DNA of 12,272 bases. Source: Schaedlerella sp. GTDB taxonomy: Bacteria; Bacillota; Clostridia; Lachnospirales; Lachnospiraceae. Of the stretch, positions 1-7,904 are shown piece after piece. The DNA is taken from the NCBI GenBank assembly GCA_020024595.1, contig JAHHTO010000072.1, forward strand, positions 1-12,272, written 5' to 3'. The position numbers and the translations under genes were made by a program. Numbering within the stretch: the first letter of the stretch is position 1; every line of letters starts with the position of its first letter. Under the pieces are notes generated by a model. It had not been told where the DNA came from. It ran no database searches and was given only the letters and a program-made list of their open reading frames with translations.

Positions 1-411
1 AATAACAACTGTTATTTTTCTTTTTTAGTAAAAAATACTGATTTACAAATATTGGCTATTCATGCTCATAATTCATTTGAATTAAGATCCTATTTGGATG
101 AAAAGTGCAATTATCATCCAAATATTATGTTGGGAGACTTTAATGCGGGAAATTATATAAAGGAAAAAACAGGTGACGATTGTAAGATTGCAACCAATAG
201 AAAAAATTATCTTATGGTTACGGAGGGATACATTGACATATGCCAAGGGAAGGTATCGACAACTTATGATACTCAAATAGACCATATATTATTAAAAAAT
301 AGCATAGAGTTTATTACCCATCATGAATATACGAATGTAATAGTAGATCAAAGCATAAAGTTTTCTGATCACTATCCAATCGTATTTCGATTGAATATAA
401 ATGAAGATTAA
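1..411 (+). CDS. Endonuclease/exonuclease/phosphatase-family protein, C-terminal part (5' truncated by window edge)
   Basis: The frame is open from the first base, so the gene starts left of the window; about 136 codons are visible, ending at TAA 409-411. An internal TTG at 52 could be taken for a start, but the in-frame sequence before it continues the protein. Three signatures of the EEP (exonuclease III/DNase I-like) fold appear in order: LGDFNAGN (the GDFN catalytic segment), IDHILL, and SDHYPIVF near the end (the SDH catalytic His/Asp segment). Proteins of this family hydrolyse phosphodiester bonds with a divalent metal. The substrate here (DNA, RNA, lipid or phosphatase) cannot be told from the C-terminal part. 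The fragment is AT-rich, about 32% GC in a stretch I counted. It converges on the minus-strand genes at 506-1156 and shares a terminator with them. The fold call is good; the specific function is unknown. Confidence 0.8.
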   Translation, partial: NNNCYFSFLVKNTDLQILAIHAHNSFELRSYLDEKCNYHPNIMLGDFNAGNYIKEKTGDDCKIATNRKNYLMVTEGYIDICQGKVSTTYDTQIDHILLKNSIEFITHHEYTNVIVDQSIKFSDHYPIVFRLNINED

Positions 412-425
412 TAGCATATATAGAA

Positions 426-460
426 AAACAGGGTGTATCAAATTTTGATACACCCTGTTT
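426..460. terminator. Bidirectional intrinsic terminator between convergent genes
   Basis: Perfect 17-bp inverted repeat: AAACAGGGTGTATCAAA at 426-442 pairs with 444-460, with a very short central loop region. A run of A at 424-428 becomes a U-tract when read from the minus strand, and TTT ends the plus-strand arm. It lies 15 nt after the nuclease stop and 45 nt after the DUF6809 stop on the other strand, as expected for a shared terminator. Confidence 0.85.
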
Positions 461-505
461 GCAATGGTAATTGACTTTAAAATAACCATCAATTAACTAT
501 TGTAA

Positions 506-772
506 TTATGAGTTGTTCCTGAACTTCTCGTTCAAAAGCACCATGCCGGAGGCAAACCCTAACTTAAAATAGGATTCGCACTCGTAGCACTGGGCAGAAT
601 AAATCTTATCCACCAGCTGCTCCACAAGCTTGTAGTGTGGCTCGCTAAGCTGCGATTTTAGGCAATCCATCATCTGGCCCACCTGATGATTTGCCTCCCA
701 GTAAGCTGGATCTGATGGCGTGATTAGGTCCGGTGGAGAGTAATTTCCTCTGCAAAGAGCTTCCAGAATCAT
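506..772 (-). CDS. DUF6809-type small protein
   Basis: 88-residue protein of unknown function. Its length, and the pattern of an ILEALCRGN start, a central helical stretch with paired Leu/Asp residues, and a closing YFKLGFASGMVLLNEKF segment, match the small clostridial DUF6809 proteins I know from mobile regions. The start ATG (770-772) has AGGAGG at 781-786, 8 nt upstream. That Shine-Dalgarno overlaps the tnpV stop codon (785-787), so the two genes are almost certainly co-transcribed and probably translationally coupled. No signal peptide, membrane segment or catalytic motif is visible; it is predicted cytoplasmic and mostly helical. The family is assigned from memory of its pattern, not a search. 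Confidence 0.7.
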   Translation of the reverse strand: MILEALCRGNYSPPDLITPSDPAYWEANHQVGQMMDCLKSQLSEPHYKLVEQLVDKIYSAQCYECESYFKLGFASGMVLLNEKFRNNS

Positions 773-784
773 ATAGCCTGCCTC

Positions 785-1156
785 CTAACTGTAGATCAGT
801 TCAGCGTAGATGCTCTCCCGGACTCTTTCCGAAATGTTGTTCATGGCCCCAACCCAGGCCATCATATCGTCTGCCTTGAGTTGTTCGGTAATACCTTCCT
901 GCTTTGCAATCTGTGCGGTAAGTGTTTCCTGCATCTGTTCGGCCTGCTCATTGATGTCAGCAAGATGCGTATACAGGGTGCCTTTCGTCAGAAGATTATA
1001 GTACTGTACTCTGTGACGGCTCCGAAGAAACTCCCTGCGCCGCTGCCCCCAGATACCAATCGGTCGTTCTTCTTGCGGCGGCAGTTCGATATCCGGCAGC
1101 AGATAGTCTCCGCACTGTATGTATGTCCCGCCCATTTGCTCAAATAATGATTTCAT
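785..1156 (-). CDS. tnpV: TnpV-family transposon-encoded protein
   Basis: 123-residue protein beginning MKSLFEQMGGTY, followed by GDYLLPDI, GIWGQRRREFLR and a C-terminal helical part with coiled-coil character. This is the typical order and length of TnpV, an accessory protein of Tn4451-like integrative transposons and related clostridial elements; its biochemical role is not established. The frame stays open upstream to 1285, but the start at 1154-1156 is chosen because AGGAGG (plus-strand 1165-1170) sits 8 nt before it and because family members start with this MKSLFEQ-like motif. DUF6809 follows with a coupled ribosome binding site. The Shine-Dalgarno lies inside one arm of a strong hairpin (1166-1196), suggesting translational control. 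No recombinase of such an element is visible here, so this is a remnant or cargo copy. Confidence 0.85.
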   Translation of the reverse strand: MKSLFEQMGGTYIQCGDYLLPDIELPPQEERPIGIWGQRRREFLRSRHRVQYYNLLTKGTLYTHLADINEQAEQMQETLTAQIAKQEGITEQLKADDMMAWVGAMNNISERVRESIYAELIYS

Positions 1157-1165
1157 AGTAAAAAC

Positions 1166-1196
1166 CTCCTTTGCTTGCATCATCATAGCAAAGGAG
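1166..1196 (-). promoter_or_regulatory. Leader hairpin that sequesters the tnpV ribosome binding site
   Basis: On the minus strand CTCCTTTGCT and AGCAAAGGAG form a perfect 10-bp stem around an 11-nt loop. The second arm contains most of the AGGAGG that serves tnpV. In the transcript this stem would block ribosome access unless it is opened. The loop side carries in-frame ATGATGATG codons without an obvious Shine-Dalgarno of their own, a possible alternative start region. Confidence 0.6.
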
Positions 1197-1232
1197 ATTT
1201 CTTTTGACGAATGTACGGGATGCTTGATCGCT

Positions 1233-1244
1233 GTTATGCATAAC
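1233..1244. promoter_or_regulatory. 12-bp palindrome, candidate operator
   Basis: GTTATGCATAAC is a perfect palindrome lying between the minus-strand tnpV unit and the plus-strand res operon. A half copy, GTTATG, recurs at 1254-1259. Its position in the divergent intergenic region suits a dimeric repressor site, but no regulator gene is visible in the window. Confidence 0.35.
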
Positions 1245-1330
1245 TCTAGCAATGTTATGTGTAGGACTACTCTCCTTCGTTGCAAGCATCATCAGAGTAA
1301 TTTTTGTAGGATGTTGAGCCGTATGGAAAT

Positions 1331-1339
1331 TGCTATAAT
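1331..1339 (+). promoter_or_regulatory. Possible extended -10 promoter element upstream of res
   Basis: TGCTATAAT is a consensus extended -10 hexamer. No good -35 hexamer sits at the right distance (ATGTTG at 17 bp, TTGAGC at 14 bp). If used it would give a leader of roughly 145 nt before res, so it is a second choice to the promoter at 1430-1458. Confidence 0.35.
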
Positions 1340-1429
1340 AGACTTGTGATTCAGCAGATCCTATTTACATATCAGTCATTTCTGTATGATCGCAATAATG
1401 GAAAATATTATTCGTTTTATGACCATTTA

Positions 1430-1458
1430 TTGCTCAAAATCTTTAGATATGATATACT
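1430..1458 (+). promoter_or_regulatory. Predicted sigma-A-type promoter of the res-mod-abiG operon
   Basis: TTGCTC at 1430-1435 and TATACT at 1453-1458 are separated by exactly 17 bp, and a TG pair one base before the -10 makes it an extended -10 element. Initiation would fall near 1465, about 25 nt before the chosen res start with its GGAGG site. This supports that start over the longer open frame beginning at 1346. Confidence 0.6.
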
Positions 1459-1489
1459 ATCTATGATTCCGAAAAATGGAGGAAACATA

Positions 1490-4378
1490 ATGTTTTACAA
1501 GATGATAGAGAGGGCCCGAGATAATTGGTATATGTCTTCTGAATGCCCCGTATCTGATCTTATTGCCTATATCACCCGTAAAGGTCAAATGCGAGATGCT
1601 CAGATCGATGCAATAAAGACTTATCTATATTTAAAAATAGCATGCGATTGTCAGCCTTTGATGCTTCTGTTTTCCCGAGGAAAATTCAATACACTTAATC
1701 TGGATAGCCTGGAGCTTTCAAAAGATGTGCGGGAGTTCCTGAAAGGTAATCCTGCAGCAGCTGCACTTTTGGAGTATGCCTGCATGACCAATGATGAGGG
1801 GGAACAGGTCTCCCCTAAATTGGAGAAGCAGATTAAGAAAGCCCCCTCCAGCATCGACTATACTAAGTTTTTCCGAGATGCGTTTTATGGCATCTCTTAC
1901 ACAGATTATCTATTTAGTCTTCCTATGGGTGCAGGCAAAACCTATTTGATGGCCACTTTTATTTACCTGGATCTGTATTTTGCAAGGATGGAACCCAGAA
2001 ATCCTGCCTTTGCTCATAATTTTATTGTTTTTGCACCATCTGGCTTAAAGTCCTCTGTTGTTCCCAGCTTGAGAACAATTCAGAAATTTGACCCATCCTG
2101 GGTGCTTCCGGAACCTGCGGCATCCGAATTAAAACGGCAGATTTCTTTTGAAATACTGGATCAGGGAAAAACAGCCAGTAAGTCGAACAAAACTAAGAAT
2201 CCCAATGTTCAGAAGATTGCGAGCCATCAACCCTTATCTGAACTGTTTGGTCTTGTAGCTGTTACCAATGCAGAAAAGGTTATCCTTGATCGGATCAAAG
2301 AAATTAAAGGCCAGATTAGCTATTTTGAGGATAGTGACGATGAAAAGGATCGTCAGGCTAATGAACTGCGTAATTTAATCGGGAAACTGCCTGGCCTCTC
2401 AATTTTTATTGACGAAGTCCACCACGCAGTCAGCGATGAGATTAAACTCCGTGCTGTCGTGAATCGGTGGGCACAGAATCAAACAGTAAACTCTGTTGTC
2501 GGCTTCTCAGGTACACCCTATTTAGAAAAAGCGGAGAAGATTCCCGTTACAGAGAAATTGTCTGTAGCAACAGCTGAAATTACCAATATAGTTTATTATT
2601 ACCCTCTAATTGAGGGCGTAGGCAACTTCCTGAAACGGCCTGTTGTCAAGATTTCTGATATTCCTGACAGTGGATGCATCATCGATGCAGGTGTCAGAGC
2701 TTTTCTGGATACCTATAAAGATACCACCTACGCCGGAGGCCTTGTGGCAAAATTAGGTATTTACTGTGGTACGATTGAAAAACTGGAAGAAGTGGTCTAT
2801 CCGATTGTCGCTGGTATTGTAACTGAATACGGCCTTGATCCCAGTTGTATCTTGAAATTCTACAGAGAATCCTCCAGTAAGGATAAATCAAAGAAGAAAT
2901 ATGTTGCACCAGTGGATAGTCAAATGCAGTTTGATACCTTGGATACTCCTATCTCTAAAATTCGGATTATCCTTTTAGTTCAGATTGGCAAAGAAGGTTG
3001 GGATTGCCGCAGTCTGACTGGAATTATTCTTTCTCAGGAGGGCGATTGCCCGAAGAACATGGTGTTGCAGACTTCTTGCCGCTGCCTGCGTCAAGTTGAA
3101 AAGGGCATGCCGGAAACAGCCCTTATTTATCTGAATGAGAGCAACGCTGACAAACTGAATACCCAGTTGAAACAGATGCACCATATCTCCCTCAAGGATT
3201 TGGAAACTGCAGACTTTCAGCAGACAATCTTAAAGCGTTATGATCGAACGAAATATCTGAAACTTCCAAAGATTGATTTTTATCAGCTGCGGGTGAATTA
3301 TGAAACATTGCAGCTGGAAGCGGCTGACCCGAAGAAGCATATTCCAGCTGCTGCGGATAATGCCAAAATGAAGGATTCCATCGTTACGACCACAGACTTT
3401 ACTATGAAGGCCGCAAATCTTGTAGTTGATGACAGAGAGTATGGAACCGTCCCGGCCACATTTACATCTTGGCTGAGAGATATTGTAAAGGGTAGTTTCG
3501 GTACATTGCGCATGTCTGACTTGAAGCCTTATGAAGACACACTAATGTCCCTGTTTCAAGAGATTACGTATACGGCAGATCATGTCTGCTACTATAGCTC
3601 CAAGTACAACCGAAAAGCGATTGAAGCAAATATCCGGAAGGCATTTTCGAATCGCTGCACATTTACCACTACTGAGGAACTCATTCCGCAGGAATCCAGT
3701 CTTCTGAATATTACCGGCTTTACACCTACGGTAACAACATCAAATCCCAAGGAATATTTTCCTGATCAGAAAGTGGTAGAGCGAATCATTCAGGACGATC
3801 AAGGGAAATTGAAGGTAAGTCCTCAGATGCAGAAAATGATCGAACTGGCAGAGGAAACCGGCGACCCGGTTATGCTGGATTATCTGCGGAAACAGATTTC
3901 TTCTCATCCACAGAAAAATCGTTCTTTCCATTATCTGCCCTATTGTACGGACAGTAGCTTTGAGCAAACATTCCTGGATGAAGTTCTGGCACTATCTGAG
4001 GTAGAACAGCTGGATTTGGAAGTCTATTATAACGGTGATCGGGCAATGACTGAATTCAAGATTAAGTGCTATAAGTTGGTGGCAGGTGCATGGCGTTATG
4101 TAGGTATGTATACGCCGGACTTCTTAATCATTAAGCGCAAGGATGGACAGATCTACAAGGCAATCATTGTGGAGACAAAAGGCAGGATTTATGCCAATGA
4201 CCCCACATTCAAGGATAAGCGCACCTTTATGGAGGGACAGTTTACCCGGCAGAATAATACGGCTTTCGGATACAACCGCTTCGATTATCTGTATCTGGAA
4301 GACAGTTTCCCAGAAAACGACCGTATTCGCCTGACTCATGAGAAAATTTCTGAATTTTTTAAGGAGGCGCAATCTTGA
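1490..4378 (+). CDS. res: Type III restriction-modification enzyme, Res (helicase-nuclease) subunit
   Basis: 962 residues, close to classical Res subunits (EcoP15I Res about 970). Res binds Mod, uses ATP to communicate along DNA between sites, and cuts. Superfamily 2 motifs appear in order: Walker A PMGAGKT (145-151), DEVHH box (308-312), SGTP (340-343), GKEGWDC (500-506) and QTSCRCLRQ (527-535, the arginine-finger motif). The C-terminal PD-(D/E)xK nuclease is visible as PDF at 876-878 and ETK at 895-897. The ATG at 1490 is preferred to the upstream in-frame codon at 1346: it has GGAGG at 1478-1482, 7 nt away, and a promoter lies only about 25 nt upstream of it. All catalytic motifs look intact. 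The stop at 4376-4378 overlaps the TTG start of the next gene. Placing res before mod is the reverse of classical type III loci. Very confident in class. Confidence 0.93.
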   Translation: MFYKMIERARDNWYMSSECPVSDLIAYITRKGQMRDAQIDAIKTYLYLKIACDCQPLMLLFSRGKFNTLNLDSLELSKDVREFLKGNPAAAALLEYACMTNDEGEQVSPKLEKQIKKAPSSIDYTKFFRDAFYGISYTDYLFSLPMGAGKTYLMATFIYLDLYFARMEPRNPAFAHNFIVFAPSGLKSSVVPSLRTIQKFDPSWVLPEPAASELKRQISFEILDQGKTASKSNKTKNPNVQKIASHQPLSELFGLVAVTNAEKVILDRIKEIKGQISYFEDSDDEKDRQANELRNLIGKLPGLSIFIDEVHHAVSDEIKLRAVVNRWAQNQTVNSVVGFSGTPYLEKAEKIPVTEKLSVATAEITNIVYYYPLIEGVGNFLKRPVVKISDIPDSGCIIDAGVRAFLDTYKDTTYAGGLVAKLGIYCGTIEKLEEVVYPIVAGIVTEYGLDPSCILKFYRESSSKDKSKKKYVAPVDSQMQFDTLDTPISKIRIILLVQIGKEGWDCRSLTGIILSQEGDCPKNMVLQTSCRCLRQVEKGMPETALIYLNESNADKLNTQLKQMHHISLKDLETADFQQTILKRYDRTKYLKLPKIDFYQLRVNYETLQLEAADPKKHIPAAADNAKMKDSIVTTTDFTMKAANLVVDDREYGTVPATFTSWLRDIVKGSFGTLRMSDLKPYEDTLMSLFQEITYTADHVCYYSSKYNRKAIEANIRKAFSNRCTFTTTEELIPQESSLLNITGFTPTVTTSNPKEYFPDQKVVERIIQDDQGKLKVSPQMQKMIELAEETGDPVMLDYLRKQISSHPQKNRSFHYLPYCTDSSFEQTFLDEVLALSEVEQLDLEVYYNGDRAMTEFKIKCYKLVAGAWRYVGMYTPDFLIIKRKDGQIYKAIIVETKGRIYANDPTFKDKRTFMEGQFTRQNNTAFGYNRFDYLYLEDSFPENDRIRLTHEKISEFFKEAQS

Positions 4379-5052
4379 AAAGAAATAATCTTTTTATGCT
4401 GGCATATATCATTTTTATTATCGTATGTATGTTTGTTCGGTTGATCTGTGATTATCCCATGTGGCATACCATTGTTTCGGCCATTACGATTTCCAGCTGG
4501 TTCTTTGCTGTGGCGGATGCCAGTAGCAGTGATGCAGAATACTTGAAACAGCAGATCAGAATTTGGCTGCAATTCACAGAAGCAGAAAAGGTAAAGGCCG
4601 TGGAAACGCTCGACTGGGCAAAAGCTGAAAAGCAATATGTCACAGAAAATAGAGATAGATACGATGAAGATCTTTTGAAGGAAAAATTAGTGATACTTAA
4701 CGATGTAATTGGTCGCATGGAGCACAGGATAAAAGACGATGAAACAGTCGATGAGGAACTTGAGCCTAATAACAAAAAAGCCCAGAAATACGAGCGAGTA
4801 GCGGAAGTGTGTACGATTTTTGGCTTCTTAACATTTTTCTGTATCATGTCTTTTCAAACAATTAGTAAACTCGTAGTGAGTTTACAGGATGTGACAACTG
4901 TAGCTGCATTTGCAATTATATTGGCTACACAGTATATCAGTGAACAACGCAGATTGAAGAATAATGCTTTTGAGCATAGGTCTGCAGCGTTATTGGAGAA
5001 TTGGAGTTCTCTGTGTGACAATGTGAAGGAGAGTATGAGCCATGCCGATTAA
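4375..5052 (+). CDS. Four-helix membrane protein with central coiled coil, embedded between res and mod
   Basis: 225 residues of unrecognised family. Two hydrophobic segments lie at the N-terminus (about 6-24 and 29-48). A long charged helical stretch (about 52-142, rich in Glu, Lys and Asp) is likely cytoplasmic coiled coil. Two further hydrophobic segments (about 143-162 and 172-188) are followed by a short polar tail. The layout, a membrane hairpin, a coil and a second hairpin, recalls small membrane effectors of defence systems such as SLATT-type proteins, but I see no diagnostic motif. The start is TTG at 4375, overlapping the res stop, with AAGGAGG at 4361-4367, 7 nt upstream; an ATG at 4396 has no good site. 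Its 3' end overlaps mod by 11 nt. Overlap at both ends means it is made with Res and Mod. It could be a membrane anchor, a regulator of Res, or a pore-forming effector (inference). Confidence 0.8.
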   Translation: MKRNNLFMLAYIIFIIVCMFVRLICDYPMWHTIVSAITISSWFFAVADASSSDAEYLKQQIRIWLQFTEAEKVKAVETLDWAKAEKQYVTENRDRYDEDLLKEKLVILNDVIGRMEHRIKDDETVDEELEPNNKKAQKYERVAEVCTIFGFLTFFCIMSFQTISKLVVSLQDVTTVAAFAIILATQYISEQRRLKNNAFEHRSAALLENWSSLCDNVKESMSHAD

Positions 5053-7054
5053 ATATGTACCTTTTATTCCTGAGCCGATTGAGGGGCAAGCGGTTTTGGG
5101 GAATTTTAACCGGATTCTGCGCTATCAGGGAGCGGATGAGGTTTCTATGACAATTCAGCGTGGTATGCCGCTGTATGAAGTGGAAAAGCAGGAAACTGTT
5201 GGCGATAACAAGGACGGAAATATGGTGATCCGTGGCGAGTGTGTCTCTGCCTGTGCCTATCTGAAAGAACAGGGCGTAAAAATTGACCTTGTTTATATTG
5301 ATCCCCCCTTTGCCAGCGGCGCTGACTATGCAAAGCAGGTGTACATTCGTCGGAATCCGAAAGTGGCAGAAGTGATTGCACAAGCTGAGCAGGAACTGGA
5401 CATCGAAGACCTGAAATCCTTTGAGGAAAAGATGTACGGTGACATTTGGGATAAGGAAAAGTATTTGAGCTGGATGTACGAAAACCTTATGGCCATCAAG
5501 AGCGTCATGAGCGAAACTGCTTGCATCTATGTACATTTGGATTATCATGTGGGGCACTATGTAAAAATCCTGTTGGATGAAATCTTCGGAGAAGATAATT
5601 TCAGAAATGAAATCACATGGGTAAGAACAGCATCACATAATGACAGCACGCAAAATTATAGCAGAGTAAAAGATAGTATTTTCTTTTATAGCAAATCAGA
5701 AAACTATCAGTTTAACATTCAATACAAACCATATACCGAAGAGTATATTGCTAGTGAATGGACAAAGGCCCCATCGGGAAGATATTATAAATTTGAAAAT
5801 ATGCTTGATCCCCAAAATAAAATGGCAGCTTATGATTTTCATGGCACTGTAGCTAGATGGCGTACATCTCCAGATAAGTTTGAGGAGCTGTGGAATGCCC
5901 CCCAAACCGAAGTGCCCAATAGTCATGGTCGGATTAGGCTTGGAAAAGATGGAAAACCTATCAAACGGTGTCGTATTGTTTTCATGGATGAGCTTCCAGG
6001 AGTCCCCATCAATGATAATTGGGATGATATAGCATATGTTGCTGGCAGGGCTGCTGAGTCGGTCAACTACTCTACTCAAAAACCCGAAAGTCTTCTTGAA
6101 AGAATTCTTAAATCATCATCTAATCCAGGTATGGTTGTTGCCGATTTCTTTGGTGGCAGTGGCGTGACCGCAGCGGTTGCCAACAAATTGGGCCGCCGCT
6201 TTATTCACTGTGATATTGGACTGAATTCCATCCAGACTGCTCGTGACCGCCTGAAAGCAGATGGAGCAGAATTCGATGTACTGGAAATCAAGGACGGTGT
6301 TCAGCTGTTCCGGAATCCTGTCCAGACAATGGATAAAATCAAATCCCTGATTCCGGGGCTGCGCAATGAGGATTCGCTGGATTCTTTCTGGGAAGGCGCT
6401 ATTACCGACAGCCACTTAGGTACGGTTCCTGTGTATGTTCCCAATTTGATGGACAGCTCCACCAAGCTTCTGGATACGGTTCTTATCAATCGAATTATCC
6501 ATCAGGCAATCCCGGATCTGGACGCTTCTATCAAGAAGGTCATTGTGTATTACATTGACATTACCAGCGAAGAAGAAATTTGCAAGTTTATTGCTGCTGA
6601 TGATAGTACAACCGTTCAAATTGAACTTCGGGATCTTAAATCTGTACTGGACGATGTAGTAATCGGCGATGAAGCAGAATTCCACACCGAGGAAGTATCA
6701 GAGGGGATGTTCCCGGAATTCAGAGTCACCATCGACCGTTTTATCAGTGACCGGGTGCTTGGAAAGATTATGGAGTACAATAACAAGTGCTTACTCAATA
6801 CGAAGAAGGCTTTTACTCCCCTCCAAATCAGTGAGGAGGGTCTGGAAGTAATCGAGTTTTTGAGTTTGGACTGTACCGCCGCCGATGGAGAATGGCACTC
6901 TGACAGTGAAATTAAAATCGACAAAAAAGGCTTTGTAATCCGAAATGGTCAGAAAACAAAAAACTTCTGGGATGGTACCATCCACAGCGATAAAAAACCA
7001 CTTCGTCTGAAGATCCGCAACATCTGCGGCGATGAAACGATTTGTGAGGTATAG
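5042..7054 (+). CDS. mod: Type III restriction-modification enzyme, Mod (adenine-N6 DNA methyltransferase) subunit
   Basis: 670 residues, similar to EcoP15I Mod (about 645). Mod recognises the site and transfers a methyl group from S-adenosylmethionine to adenine N6, and supplies specificity to Res. The catalytic motif IV DPPF is at 87-90 and the cofactor motif DFFGGSG at 368-374. The order DPPF then FGGSG is the beta-class permutation of type III enzymes. VNYSTQKPESLLERIL (341-356) is the usual segment before motif I. The target recognition region lies between, roughly 195-340. DNA under its first part (5641-5820) is about 30-35% GC against about 48% around 5300 and 6330, a sign that the specificity domain was exchanged. 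The start at 5042 has AAGGAG at 5026-5031, inside the preceding gene. Both catalytic motifs are intact, so it should be active. Confidence 0.94.
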   Translation: MPIKYVPFIPEPIEGQAVLGNFNRILRYQGADEVSMTIQRGMPLYEVEKQETVGDNKDGNMVIRGECVSACAYLKEQGVKIDLVYIDPPFASGADYAKQVYIRRNPKVAEVIAQAEQELDIEDLKSFEEKMYGDIWDKEKYLSWMYENLMAIKSVMSETACIYVHLDYHVGHYVKILLDEIFGEDNFRNEITWVRTASHNDSTQNYSRVKDSIFFYSKSENYQFNIQYKPYTEEYIASEWTKAPSGRYYKFENMLDPQNKMAAYDFHGTVARWRTSPDKFEELWNAPQTEVPNSHGRIRLGKDGKPIKRCRIVFMDELPGVPINDNWDDIAYVAGRAAESVNYSTQKPESLLERILKSSSNPGMVVADFFGGSGVTAAVANKLGRRFIHCDIGLNSIQTARDRLKADGAEFDVLEIKDGVQLFRNPVQTMDKIKSLIPGLRNEDSLDSFWEGAITDSHLGTVPVYVPNLMDSSTKLLDTVLINRIIHQAIPDLDASIKKVIVYYIDITSEEEICKFIAADDSTTVQIELRDLKSVLDDVVIGDEAEFHTEEVSEGMFPEFRVTIDRFISDRVLGKIMEYNNKCLLNTKKAFTPLQISEEGLEVIEFLSLDCTAADGEWHSDSEIKIDKKGFVIRNGQKTKNFWDGTIHSDKKPLRLKIRNICGDETICEV

Positions 7055-7058
7055 TTCA

Positions 7059-7904
7059 ATGCCTATTGCGGAAAAAAGCGAAGAGATTATGCTGGACAAT
7101 GTGCAAAAAGTTCAGCAAGAAAAGCAGAGTAAGCATGTTCCTTCAACGGTTCAAGCTGACACACTTTTCACATTTGTGGACCAGTTGGATTGGATCATAG
7201 AGCCATTACGCTTAAAAATGATATCGCCTAGGTATTGCGTAGAGAATATTCGTTACCTTCATCTTGGTAATTTAAAAGAAATTGCAATCCCTATGAAATG
7301 CTTTTGTGATATCAATATGCATAAGCTGGGTGTTCATTTAGATTGGTACGGTTATTATGGACTTGCTTTTTCTAAGGAATGGGGAATGAAAAAGGGAATT
7401 CAGCCGGTTCGATATATCAATCCCGATTCTCCGCTTTGCAAGGACTTTACTACGGCATTTAAGGCTGCATTAAAAGATAAAAGCAAAAAGAATCCAACGC
7501 AGAAAAAATTACAGAATTACATTTTGCACGATCTTATGTACTGTAAACCTTATGCTGGATTGTTTGAAAATAGACGTACTAAAAAGCGTCAACAAAAGTG
7601 TTACACAGATGAATGTGAATGGCGATTTGTTCCGGATGTGACGATGGAAAATTACGATCAGGTGATTTTTGATGATGAAATCCTACATACCGGAAATCTT
7701 GTAACAATAAGCAATGCCATGAATGGATTATCTGACATATCTTTAACTTTTGAATATTCCGATATTAAATACATTATTGTGGATGAAATTTCGGATCTTA
7801 ATAAGATAACATCCGAGATTCTCAAATTTGATATTGACGAATCTGCTCAGCACGAATTGATTTCGAAAATTATTGTATGGAACATTTCAAAGGGGGATTT
7901 TTAA
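7059..7904 (+). CDS. abiGi: AbiGi-type abortive infection protein (predicted antitoxin)
   Basis: 281 residues; lactococcal AbiGi is somewhat shorter (about 250). Family-like blocks are visible: AIPMKCFCDI (76-85), a YGYYGLAFSKEWG block (97-109), QPVRYI (115-120) and a CEWRFVPD segment in the second half. These match my memory of the AbiGi family (PF10899), annotated as the antitoxin of an abortive phage resistance pair. No membrane segment or signal peptide is seen. The frame is open from 7032 inside mod, but ATG 7059 is chosen because GAGG at 7046-7049 is 9 nt upstream and only 4 nt then separate it from the mod stop. Its stop shares a base with the start of the next gene (TAATG), typical of translationally coupled toxin-antitoxin pairs. 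The role as antitoxin is by family; what it senses is unknown. Confidence 0.75.
   Translation: MPIAEKSEEIMLDNVQKVQQEKQSKHVPSTVQADTLFTFVDQLDWIIEPLRLKMISPRYCVENIRYLHLGNLKEIAIPMKCFCDINMHKLGVHLDWYGYYGLAFSKEWGMKKGIQPVRYINPDSPLCKDFTTAFKAALKDKSKKNPTQKKLQNYILHDLMYCKPYAGLFENRRTKKRQQKCYTDECEWRFVPDVTMENYDQVIFDDEILHTGNLVTISNAMNGLSDISLTFEYSDIKYIIVDEISDLNKITSEILKFDIDESAQHELISKIIVWNISKGDF

Noticed and set aside
1346..1489. In-frame N-terminal extension of Res from the ATG at 1346
   Set aside because: No ribosome binding site precedes it, a well-formed extended -10 promoter lies inside it, and the ATG at 1490 has an ideal GGAGG.
4452..4847. 131-codon minus-strand frame opposite the membrane protein gene
   Set aside because: Serine-rich shadow translation without a ribosome site; the plus strand gene has overlaps and a proper start.
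4937..5557. 206-codon open frame on the minus strand opposite mod
   Set aside because: It lies wholly against well-supported genes, has no family motifs, and is a codon shadow of mod and the membrane gene.
7032..7058. Earlier AbiGi start inside mod
   Set aside because: No Shine-Dalgarno before it; the ATG at 7059 has GAGG 9 nt upstream.
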